A stretch of 64,000 nucleotides of DNA, taken from Microbacterium sp. MYb54. GTDB taxonomy: Bacteria > Actinomycetota > Actinomycetes > Actinomycetales > Microbacteriaceae. Every line of letters starts with the position of its first letter. Within the stretch, counting starts at the first letter, position 1. Under the pieces are notes generated by a model. The model was not told where the DNA came from. It searched no databases and saw only the letters and a list, made by a program, of their open reading frames with translations. A program made the position numbers and the translations under genes. Below, in pieces: positions 27,006 through 33,982 of this stretch. The DNA is taken from contig NZ_PCPA01000003.1 in assembly GCF_002979515.1 (NCBI RefSeq), positions 1 through 64,000 of the forward strand, written 5' to 3'.

Positions 27006-27204
27006 CGAGTCCGACTCCTCGGCGCCGCGTCAACGAGTGGTGCGGGTCTCCGGCTCTCGGCGTGCACGCCTGACCCCGGTCCCGGGGAGCGACCCGGAGC
27101 CGGAATCCGGTCCGGCTGACGTGCCACCGCCGCCCGCCCGTCCGAAGGGCGCCAAGGGACCGAACGACGACCAGCTCATCCAGGACGTGCCGCCGCACTA
27201 CTGA
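26998..27204 (+). CDS. Small conserved-looking acidic/proline-rich protein
   Basis: A 68-residue protein (MTDESDSSAPRQRVVRV ... NDDQLIQDVPPHY) whose ATG overlaps the helicase-like gene by 8 bases, so it is translationally coupled. It is low-complexity in the middle with a distinct C-terminal NDDQLIQDVPPHY; similar tails occur in small actinobacterial proteins following helicase genes (from memory). No function is known. Confidence 0.6.
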   Translation: MTDESDSSAPRQRVVRVSGSRRARLTPVPGSDPEPESGPADVPPPPARPKGAKGPNDDQLIQDVPPHY

Positions 27205-27230
27205 TCGCCGCCCGGTACTGATCCCGGTCA

Positions 27231-27274
27231 ACGAGAAACGCACGACCCTCCGAGGAGGAAGCCGTGCGTCTCGT
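27231..27274. terminator. Bidirectional hairpin between convergent genes
   Basis: ACGAG-A-ACGCACG on the left pairs with CGTGCGTCTCGT on the right (12 pairs, a two-base bulge). It separates the small protein gene (+) from mscL (-). Confidence 0.65.
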
Positions 27275-27290
27275 GGTGCGGGTGGAGTCG

Positions 27291-27698
27291 TCAGGCTCCG
27301 CGCTGCGCCTTCAGCAGGTCGCGGATCTCCGCGAGGAGCTCGGACTCGGTGGCGGCCGCAGCCTCTTCGGCGACCGGGTTCTTCGCGGCGCGACGTGCCT
27401 TGTAGTGGTTCATCGGCATGACGAATGCGAAGTACACGACGACGGCGACGGCGAGGAAGCTGATGATCGCGGTGATCAGGTCGCCAAGCGGGAAAGTGAC
27501 TTCCTGACCGTAGAGACCGGTGATCTTCGGACCGAAGTTTCCGGCAGCGTCGGCCACGAAGAACAGTGAGACGAGCGGGTTGATGATGCTGGCGACGACA
27601 GCGTTCACAATTGCGGTGAACGCACCGCCGATGACGACAGCGACTGCCAGGTCGATGACATTGCCTTTAAGGATGAATTCCTTGAATCCCTGGATCAC
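27291..27698 (-). CDS. mscL: Large-conductance mechanosensitive channel
   Basis: A 135-residue MscL with the family N-terminus [20 protein letters not shown]1 ([22 protein letters not shown]), a periplasmic loop, TM2 ([24 protein letters not shown]) and a C-terminal helix ([11 protein letters not shown]). It opens under hypo-osmotic shock. The start GTG 27698 was chosen because GGGGG precedes it and it matches the family N-terminus; TTG 27710 would add four residues. Confidence 0.93.
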   Translation of the reverse strand: MIQGFKEFILKGNVIDLAVAVVIGGAFTAIVNAVVASIINPLVSLFFVADAAGNFGPKITGLYGQEVTFPLGDLITAIISFLAVAVVVYFAFVMPMNHYKARRAAKNPVAEEAAAATESELLAEIRDLLKAQRGA

Positions 27699-27725
27699 GG
27701 GAACCCCCAAGTTGTGTGTTCGGCC

Positions 27726-27998
27726 TCAAGAAGAGGCCGGAGTCGACGCAGCCGCCGGTTTGGCGCTTGTCGTCGATTCCGTCTTCGATGATGCCGAAGC
27801 ATCCTTCGATCCTCCGGATTTGGCGCGCGAGTCCGTGCGATAGAAGCCGGAACCGTTGAAGGTGACGCCGATCGAGCCATACTGCTTGCGCAGGGTGCCA
27901 CCGCACTCGGGGCACACCGAGAGCGCGTCGTCGGCGAAGCTCTGCACGGCGTCGAACTTGTGTCCGCACGACGTGCAGGCATAGGCGTAGGTGGGCAT
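27726..27998 (-). CDS. FmdB family zinc-ribbon protein
   Basis: A 90-residue protein with the FmdB start MPTYAYACTSCGHKFDAVQSF and a second Cys pair CPECGG: a four-Cys zinc ribbon in the first 45 residues. The C-terminal 35 residues are Ser/Ala/Lys low complexity. AAGGACCCCC precedes ATG. Regulatory or chaperone roles have been proposed for the family; none is proven here. It lies between mscL and the formyl-THF ligase gene on the same strand. Confidence 0.88.
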   Translation of the reverse strand: MPTYAYACTSCGHKFDAVQSFADDALSVCPECGGTLRKQYGSIGVTFNGSGFYRTDSRAKSGGSKDASASSKTESTTSAKPAAASTPASS

Positions 27999-28012
27999 GG
28001 GGGTCCTTGCGA

Positions 28013-28609
28013 TCAGCGTCGCTGCGGCGACAGGGTGAGGGTCTGCGACGGGGTGACGACGCCGTTCACCGGCTGGTCGTGCACCTCTCGCGGAAGTTCA
28101 TCGAGTATTTCGGAATCATAGATGACGGCGTAGACAGGCGGGCACTTCTCCATCGAGCCGATCGTCTTGTCGAAGTAGCCGCGCCCCCAGCCCATGCGCA
28201 TCCCGCTGCGATCGACAGCGGCAGCGGGGATGATCATCAGGTCGACGTCGTTGACAGCGATCGGGCCGAGCACCTCACCCGTCGGCTCCGGAAGGCCGAA
28301 CAGTCCTTCGGCGACCTCGTCGTCATCTGTCGCGACGGCCCAGTCCAACAGGCCGTCGGCGCGAGTGACCGGAAGGAGGACGCGGATGCCGCGGCGCACA
28401 GCCCTTGTCACGAAGTCGCGTGTACCCGGCTCCGTGGTGGTGGAGAGGAAACACGACACGGAGCGTGCGTCGAGTTCGTCGACCAGGGCGTCGAGGCGCG
28501 CGCCGATCGCCGTGGCTGCCGTCTCGCGCTGCGTGTCAGAGAGGAGCTGGCGTCGTTCGCGGAGTTCGGCGCGGAGTGCGCGCTTCGCATGTTCGACGTC
28601 GTTCGACAT
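28013..28609 (-). CDS. 5-formyltetrahydrofolate cyclo-ligase
   Basis: A 198-residue enzyme making 5,10-methenyl-THF from 5-formyl-THF with ATP. The N-terminal RALRAELRERR and the C-terminal signature RSGMRMGWGRGYFDKTI are diagnostic. The start at 28609 has TAGACT 7 bases upstream (28617-28622), suggesting a leaderless mRNA; it is divergent from galU with a 41-bp gap. FmdB and MscL follow it in many actinobacteria. Confidence 0.93.
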   Translation of the reverse strand: MSNDVEHAKRALRAELRERRQLLSDTQRETAATAIGARLDALVDELDARSVSCFLSTTTEPGTRDFVTRAVRRGIRVLLPVTRADGLLDWAVATDDDEVAEGLFGLPEPTGEVLGPIAVNDVDLMIIPAAAVDRSGMRMGWGRGYFDKTIGSMEKCPPVYAVIYDSEILDELPREVHDQPVNGVVTPSQTLTLSPQRR

Positions 28610-28650
28610 GGCTCCGAGTCTACGTCGATGCTCACCGCTAGGCTGAGAGG

Positions 28651-29538
28651 ATGGCTCACCACACGATCAAAGCCGTCATTCCTGCCGCAGGCCTGGGGAC
28701 GCGATTCCTGCCGGCGACGAAGGCGATGCCGAAAGAGATGCTGCCCGTAGTCGACAAGCCAGCGATCCAGTACGTCGTCGAAGAGGCCGCGAACGCCGGC
28801 ATCGATGACATCCTCGTCATCATCGGCCGCAACAAGAACGCCATCTCCAACCACTTCGACTCCGTGCCGGAGCTCGAGGTGCGGCTCATGGAGAAGGGGG
28901 ACACCGGTCGCCTCGAACGCGTGATGAAGTCCAGCGACCTCGCCGATATCCACTTCGTCCGCCAGGGTGAGCCGAAGGGGCTCGGGCACGCTGTCCTGCG
29001 CGCACGCACCCACGTCGGCGACAACTCCTTCGCGGTGCTCCTCGGTGATGACCTCATCGATGAGCGCGACCCGCTTCTCACCGAGATGATCGCCGAGCAC
29101 GAGCGCACCGGCGCTGCTGTCATCGCGTTGATGGAGGTCGACCCGGCGAGCATCCACTTGTATGGTGCGGCGGCAGTCGAGCCGCTCGAGGGATCCGACG
29201 CCGTCCGAGTGACCGGGTTGGTCGAGAAGCCCGCGCAGGAGGACGCCCCCTCCAACCTCGCCATCATCGGTCGATACGTGCTCCCGGCCTCTGTGTTCGG
29301 TGTGCTCGAGCACACCGAACCCGGCAAGGGCGGCGAGATCCAGCTCACTGATGCGCTGCAGGAGCTCGCGACCGATCCTGACGGCCCCGGTGTCGTCGGA
29401 GTGATCTTCGGCGGACGTCGCTATGACACGGGCGATCGAGTCGACTACATCAAGGCGATCGTGCAACTGGCAGCGGACCGGGACGACCTCGGCCCCGAGC
29501 TGCGCCCCTGGCTCAAGGATTTCGCGGAACGCCTCTAG
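28651..29538 (+). CDS. galU: UTP-glucose-1-phosphate uridylyltransferase
   Basis: A 295-residue nucleotidyltransferase making UDP-glucose. The signature AVIPAAGLGTRFLPATKAMPKEMLPV is at residues 8-33 with catalytic KPAIQYVVEEA and later GLGHAVLRA and GRYVLPASVF. TAGGCT ends 6 bases before ATG (28639-28644), so a leaderless start is likely. It is the first gene of galU-rimJ-sepX/glpR, an actinobacterial cell-division-linked neighbourhood. Confidence 0.95.
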   Translation: MAHHTIKAVIPAAGLGTRFLPATKAMPKEMLPVVDKPAIQYVVEEAANAGIDDILVIIGRNKNAISNHFDSVPELEVRLMEKGDTGRLERVMKSSDLADIHFVRQGEPKGLGHAVLRARTHVGDNSFAVLLGDDLIDERDPLLTEMIAEHERTGAAVIALMEVDPASIHLYGAAAVEPLEGSDAVRVTGLVEKPAQEDAPSNLAIIGRYVLPASVFGVLEHTEPGKGGEIQLTDALQELATDPDGPGVVGVIFGGRRYDTGDRVDYIKAIVQLAADRDDLGPELRPWLKDFAERL

Positions 29539-29563
29539 GCGACTCTGCGGGCGTCGGTGCGGC

Positions 29564-30193
29564 ATGGATCTGGCGGCGGGAATGCGACACGGACCCATTG
29601 AACTGCGGCTCGTCCGCACGAAGGATGCGCGACCGTTGCAGCACGAGCTGCTCGCCAACAGGTCGTGGCTGCAGCCTTGGGAGGCGACGGTTCCCTACGG
29701 CTCCGTGTCGTTCGACATGCGGCTCAGCATCCGGCGACTGCTCCAGCAGTATCGCGATGGCTCGGGCTATCCGTTCGTCATGGAGTACGACGGCGAGGTC
29801 GCGGGGCAGCTCAACGTATGGGGTGTCTCGCGGGGGTCGCTCTGCTCTGCCACGATCGGGTACTGGGTGAGCGAACGATTCGCCGGGCGGGGGATCACGC
29901 CGACGGCGGTCGCACTGGCCACCGACGCCTGCTTCACCGAGTACGGACTCCATCGGATGGAGATCTGCATCCGTCCCGAGAACGCTGCGAGCCTGCGCAT
30001 CGTGCAGAAACTGGGCTTCCGTTACGAGGGGCTGCGTCGTCGCTACATTCACATCGATGGGGACTGGCGCGATCACTATGCGTTCGCGCTCACCAGGGAC
30101 GACGTTCCCCAGGGAGTGCTCGCACGCTGGCTCAGCGGGCAGGTGCCGCCGGACGCCGCGAACGTGCCGCCGTCCGACCGCATCACCCACTGA
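29564..30193 (+). CDS. GNAT acetyltransferase, RimJ-like
   Basis: A 209-residue acetyltransferase of the RimJ/RimL type. The CoA-binding loop region is RFAGRGITPTAVALATDACF and the C-terminal motif NAASLRIVQKLGFRYEGL is typical. ATG 29564 was chosen; ATG 29582 (MRHGPIEL) is a close alternative. Position after galU matches rimJ in other actinobacteria. Its protein substrate is not known. Confidence 0.88.
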   Translation: MDLAAGMRHGPIELRLVRTKDARPLQHELLANRSWLQPWEATVPYGSVSFDMRLSIRRLLQQYRDGSGYPFVMEYDGEVAGQLNVWGVSRGSLCSATIGYWVSERFAGRGITPTAVALATDACFTEYGLHRMEICIRPENAASLRIVQKLGFRYEGLRRRYIHIDGDWRDHYAFALTRDDVPQGVLARWLSGQVPPDAANVPPSDRITH

Positions 30194-30285
30194 ACCTCGT
30201 CTTCGGGCGGTGATCCGGACGGACTCGCCGCGACACGCGCCCTTCTGTACGGCGCAGCCAGCTCTCAGCCCTTAGCGTTGTCAAT

Positions 30286-31131
30286 ATGGACGGGCCGGTG
30301 CTGAGTGGGGGAGTGATCGTGCTCGTCGCCGTGCTCCTCTGGATGCTCTACCTGCTGCCGTCATGGCGGGGCCGCTTCCAGTACAACGCCTCCGAACGCA
30401 ATGCCGTGCGACTGAACCAGGCTCTGCGTGTCCTTGCAGAAACGAGTGAGACGCCGGGTGAAGTGCGCTTCGAGCTGAACGCCCGCACCGCCCTTGCGCA
30501 GCAGAAGCTGGCCAAGCGGGTGCAGTCCGAACGTGAGGCCGCCGAGCTTGAGACGCTTCGGGAAGAACTCGCGGCGACCAGGGCCGATCCGGTGATCCGC
30601 CGTGCGCGTTCACGTCGACGCGTGCGCGTGACAGCGACGAGCACGCTCGTTCTCGGGCTCGTCGTCGCCGGCCTCGGTGTGTGGCAGCTTCTCGCCACAG
30701 GAAGTTCGGTGATGCTCTGGATGGGGGGCGCCGCGATTCTGATCGCCGCCGTCGCCCTGCAGAGGATGGCTGCGGTCGCTGCCCGTGTCGCGCGTGCCAC
30801 GCATGCGGTGACCGCCCCAGTCGCCCCACGGGTCGCTCCCGAGCTGCACGATCAGGGACGAGCGACGTGGACGCCGCGTCCGCTGCCGGAGCCGCTGGTG
30901 TCGGTGGCGGGATCCCGCGCGCAGGCCGCCCAAGCCCAGCTGGAGGCGCAGGAGCAGCGTCGCAAGGCGGCACGAGTCGCGGCCCTACGAGAGCGTGCCG
31001 AGCAGATGGGTCCCGAGGCGCCCGTCGCGCTTCCGGCCGCATCCTCGCCGTACGCGCGGATGGGATTCGTCGACGACGCCGAGATCGAGGCGCACGTGCG
31101 CGAGATGCTCTCGCGTCGCGCCGCAGGATGA
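30286..31131 (+). CDS. SepX/GlpR-like divisome membrane protein
   Basis: A 281-residue membrane protein. TM1 is at residues 7-25, ending in the LYLLPSWRGR motif, followed by a basic cytoplasmic segment with SERNAVRLNQALRVLAE, then a TM hairpin (about 117-165), then a long Ala/Arg-rich tail ending in an ordered segment (YARMGFVDDAEIEAHVREML). Gene order galU-rimJ-this gene is that of Streptomyces sepX and corynebacterial glpR, which act at the division septum with a MoeA-like partner. TAGCGT 7 bases upstream (30273-30278) suggests a leaderless mRNA. The assignment is by context and topology. Confidence 0.65.
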   Translation: MDGPVLSGGVIVLVAVLLWMLYLLPSWRGRFQYNASERNAVRLNQALRVLAETSETPGEVRFELNARTALAQQKLAKRVQSEREAAELETLREELAATRADPVIRRARSRRRVRVTATSTLVLGLVVAGLGVWQLLATGSSVMLWMGGAAILIAAVALQRMAAVAARVARATHAVTAPVAPRVAPELHDQGRATWTPRPLPEPLVSVAGSRAQAAQAQLEAQEQRRKAARVAALRERAEQMGPEAPVALPAASSPYARMGFVDDAEIEAHVREMLSRRAAG

Positions 31132-31183
31132 CCGTCCGCGACGCGAACAGCTGTTCTGCCGTGATAGCGTAGATCTCGTTCAC

Positions 31184-31256
31184 GGGCCTATGGCGCAGTT
31201 GGTAGCGCGCCTCGTTCGCATCGAGGAGGTCAGGGGTTCGAATCCCCTTAGGTCCA
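31184..31256 (+). tRNA. tRNA-Ala (anticodon CGC)
   Basis: A 73-base cloverleaf. Acceptor GGGCCTA pairs with TAGGTCC (one G-T). The D arm is GCGCAGTTGGTAGCGC, the anticodon stem-loop CCTCGTTCGCATCGAGG carries CGC (reads GCG), and the T arm is CAGGGGTTCGAATCCCCTT. CCA is not encoded. Confidence 0.96.
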
Positions 31257-31264
31257 CCGAACAC

Positions 31265-31296
31265 TGAAGCCCCCAGGCAAGAGCCTGGGGGCTTCA
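31265..31296. terminator. Terminator hairpin after tRNA-Ala
   Basis: Perfect 14-bp stem (TGAAGCCCCCAGGC and complement) with an AAGA loop, 8 bp after the tRNA. It can also end the minus-strand arginase-family gene that stops at 31332. Confidence 0.85.
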
Positions 31297-31331
31297 GTCA
31301 TCTCCGGGGACGGAGCGGAGGTCTCTGCGAC

Positions 31332-32264
31332 TCAGCCCCGTGACGCGAGCCCTGCGAGCAGTTCCAGTACGCACAGCGCCGCCAGCCGCACTGTACGCGC
31401 ATCGTCGGCGTCGGCCGTCGCGTCGACTTCGGCCAGATCGGCACTGACGACACGGGCATCCGTGGCGACTGCGCGGGTGAGGGCCCGCAGTTCCCACGCC
31501 TGCAGGCCGCCGGGGACACTCGCAGGGCAGCCGGGAGCCACGGACCGATCGCACACGTCGACGTCGATATCGAGGTGGATGCGCGGGTCGGCGCCTGCGC
31601 CCGCGACTTCCACCGCCTCCGCGACCACGTCGTCGATACCGCGGCGGCGCAGCTCGTCGAGGGTGATGACGCGGATGCCCCATTCGGCCGCGCGCCGCGC
31701 GTAGGCGGCGGAGTTCGCGAAGTCGGCGATGCCGATCTGGACGATTCTCGTCGGATCGACCCGGGACGTGCTCAGAGGCGATGCCGCCGGGACGTCTTCG
31801 ACGAGGCGTCGCACCGGCGTGCCGTTGGAGACTCCGTCTCGCAGGTCGAAGTGCGCGTCGAAGGTGATCAGTCCGGTCGCCTCCGCACCGAGCGCCACGG
31901 GGTACGTGAGTGAGTTGTCGCCGCCCAGGGCGATCACGAGCTTCGCCGCATCGACGAGTTCGCGCACGCGGGAGATGACCCGCGCCTCGCCCGCGGAACC
32001 GTCGGGGTCGGTCACGTCTCCTGCGTCGGCGATGCGCAGCACCTCGTCGAGGTCGACGGCGGGTGGCCCCATCAGCGTCGTCCCATAGCGGGGCAGGGCT
32101 TCGCGGATGGCCGCGGGGGTCGCGTGTGCTCCCGTCGGCGACAGCGAGGTACGCCAGGTCGGCACGCCCAGCAACACGGCGTCGGCCGAGCCGTCGAAGG
32201 CCGGCCAGGCGCCGGCGCGCGGCCAGAGCGGGTCTTGGCTCAGCTGTCGAGAAGTGGGTGCCAT
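31332..32264 (-). CDS. Arginase/agmatinase/formimidoylglutamase family hydrolase
   Basis: A 310-residue ureohydrolase. The dimanganese motifs are GGDNS (114-118), FDAHFD (135-140) and HLDIDVDVCD. The first normally reads GGDHS; here Asn117 replaces the His ligand. From memory, trypanosomal formiminoglutamase also has Asn there, which tilts the call to formimidoylglutamase (HutG) over agmatinase. No other hut genes are adjacent. It may instead act in the amine catabolism seen downstream. It begins 2 bp after the DUF445 gene stops. Confidence 0.75.
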   Translation of the reverse strand: MAPTSRQLSQDPLWPRAGAWPAFDGSADAVLLGVPTWRTSLSPTGAHATPAAIREALPRYGTTLMGPPAVDLDEVLRIADAGDVTDPDGSAGEARVISRVRELVDAAKLVIALGGDNSLTYPVALGAEATGLITFDAHFDLRDGVSNGTPVRRLVEDVPAASPLSTSRVDPTRIVQIGIADFANSAAYARRAAEWGIRVITLDELRRRGIDDVVAEAVEVAGAGADPRIHLDIDVDVCDRSVAPGCPASVPGGLQAWELRALTRAVATDARVVSADLAEVDATADADDARTVRLAALCVLELLAGLASRG

Positions 32265-32265
32265 G

Positions 32266-33543
32266 TCAGACTCCGGGGATCAGGGCGTGGGCGATGGAGA
32301 AGATGGCAAGGCCCGCCAGCGCCCCGACGAACGTGCCGTTCAGGCGGATGTACTGCAGGTCGCGGCCGACCATGAGTTCGATCTTCTCCGTCGTCTCGGC
32401 CGGGTCCCAGCGTTCGACGGTGTCGGTGATGATCGAGGCGATGTCGTGCCGGTAGCGGTCGACGAGGAAGACTGCCGCGTCGGACACCCAGGTGTCGACC
32501 CGGTGCTGCAGCGCGGCATCGGTCGTCAGGCGCTCACCGACCTCCTGCAGCGCCTGGACGGCGCGTCGCCGAAGACCGCTCTCCGGATCGGCGAGGGCTG
32601 TGAGTAGACCGTTCTTCGCGGTGTTCCAGGCCTCGGCGGCCAGGGCACCGACTCGCGGGCTGTCGAAGAGGGATGCTTTGGCGTTCTCGAGCTTCGCGCG
32701 CGTCGCCGGGTCGTTCTGCAGGCTGTCCGCCAGACGCGCCAGGTAGCCGTCGACGGCGAGGCGAGCCGGGTGACGGGGATCTGCCTGCACGGCATGCACG
32801 AACTTGACGGCCTCGTGGTAGACCGTGTCGTCGACGAAGCGATGAGCGAGCTTCGGCACCCAGCCGGGCAGTCGCCGCGAGACGAGTCCGGTGAACGACT
32901 CGGCGTTCGCGTCGAGCCATCGCGCGATGCTGTCGGCGGCGAGATCGACGGCGCCGTGATGGGCATCCGCCTCGACGATCTTCTCGAGCCAGGCGCCGGC
33001 GGGCGGGCCCCACTCGGGATCCACCAGGTGCTCGCGGGCGAGATCGGTGATGAGGTCTCGCACGTCGTCGTCGCTGAGCGCATTGAGTACCGCGGTGGCG
33101 ATCGTCGCGCCCTCGGCGCCGACCCGCTCGGCGTGCGGAGCCTCGCGCAGCCACTCGCCGGCGCGCAGCGCGATCTGCGTGCTCGACAGCTTGGTGCGCA
33201 CGACCTCGGCCGCGAGGAAGTTGGTCTCGACGAACTCCCCGAGGGTGCGGCCGATCTCGTCCTTGCGGTTCGGGATGATCGCCGTGTGCGGGATGGGCAG
33301 TCCGAGCGGGCGACGGAAGAGCGCGGTGACGGCGAACCAGTCGGCGAGCGCACCCACCATGCCTCCCTCGGCGGCAGCGCGGACATAGGCGAGCCAGTCG
33401 AACCGCTGCTGGAAAGCGAAGGCGAACACGAACACGACGGCCATGAAAACCAGAGCTCCGAGCGCGACGGCCTTCATGCGTCGGAGCGCGCGGAGACGCT
33501 CCTGGTCGGCGGGCGAGAGCTGCGTCATCGGTGTTCGCGGCAT
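32266..33543 (-). CDS. DUF445 family membrane protein
   Basis: A 425-residue protein with an N-terminal TM (about 25-45), the DUF445 signature AEGGMVGALADWFAVTALFRRPLGLPIPHTAIIP (split across residues 58-91), a long helical soluble part, and a C-terminal TM (GTFVGALAGLAIFSIAHALI). GAAAGGATGACGTC precedes the start. It is probably co-transcribed with the arginase-family gene (2-bp gap). Its function is unknown. Confidence 0.85.
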   Translation of the reverse strand: MPRTPMTQLSPADQERLRALRRMKAVALGALVFMAVVFVFAFAFQQRFDWLAYVRAAAEGGMVGALADWFAVTALFRRPLGLPIPHTAIIPNRKDEIGRTLGEFVETNFLAAEVVRTKLSSTQIALRAGEWLREAPHAERVGAEGATIATAVLNALSDDDVRDLITDLAREHLVDPEWGPPAGAWLEKIVEADAHHGAVDLAADSIARWLDANAESFTGLVSRRLPGWVPKLAHRFVDDTVYHEAVKFVHAVQADPRHPARLAVDGYLARLADSLQNDPATRAKLENAKASLFDSPRVGALAAEAWNTAKNGLLTALADPESGLRRRAVQALQEVGERLTTDAALQHRVDTWVSDAAVFLVDRYRHDIASIITDTVERWDPAETTEKIELMVGRDLQYIRLNGTFVGALAGLAIFSIAHALIPGV

Positions 33544-33648
33544 GACGTCATCCTTTCACGCTGGTGCCCTGGCGTCGCCGACCGCTGGACATGGGGTGTC
33601 TCGGCGCTCAGACAGCCTGATGGGCCATGGGACGAGTACCCTCGAGGG

Positions 33649-33921
33649 GTGATCGAAGACATCAAGAAGCGTGCTCTGCACCGCACCAGCATCCTCGAAG
33701 GTCAGATGCGCGGCGTCGCGCGGATGATCGAGAACGAGGAGTACTGCATGGACATCATCACGCAGTCCCGCGCGATCCAGCGTTCTCTCGAGTCCCTGAA
33801 CCGGCTGCTGCTGGAGAACCACCTGCAGACGCACGTCACCCACATGTTCGAAGAGGGTGGCGAGGAGCGGGACAAGGCCGTCGTCGAGCTGCTCAAGGCC
33901 TTCGACTTCGACCGCAAGTAA
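33649..33921 (+). CDS. CsoR/RcnR-family metal-sensing repressor
   Basis: A 90-residue all-helical regulator (VIEDIKKRALHRTSILEGQM ...). Candidate metal ligands are C33, H58 and H62, with H65 close by: a Cys-His-His set like RcnR rather than the Cys-His-Cys of copper CsoR, though the N-terminal RcnR histidine is absent. It starts with GTG; TACCCT ends 6 bases upstream (33637-33642), so leaderless. No metal exporter is next to it, so the metal and target are open. Confidence 0.85.
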   Translation: MIEDIKKRALHRTSILEGQMRGVARMIENEEYCMDIITQSRAIQRSLESLNRLLLENHLQTHVTHMFEEGGEERDKAVVELLKAFDFDRK

Positions 33922-33940
33922 GCGTCCCAGGCCGGGCACG

Positions 33941-33976
33941 ACGCAACGCCCCGACGGAGTCGTCGAGGCGCTGCGT
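33941..33976. terminator. Hairpin between convergent genes
   Basis: ACGCA-A-CGCC pairs with GGCG-C-TGCGT, with an inner CGAC/GTCG pairing. It separates the CsoR-like gene (+) from the permease (-). Confidence 0.6.
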
Positions 33977-33982
33977 GGCGGC

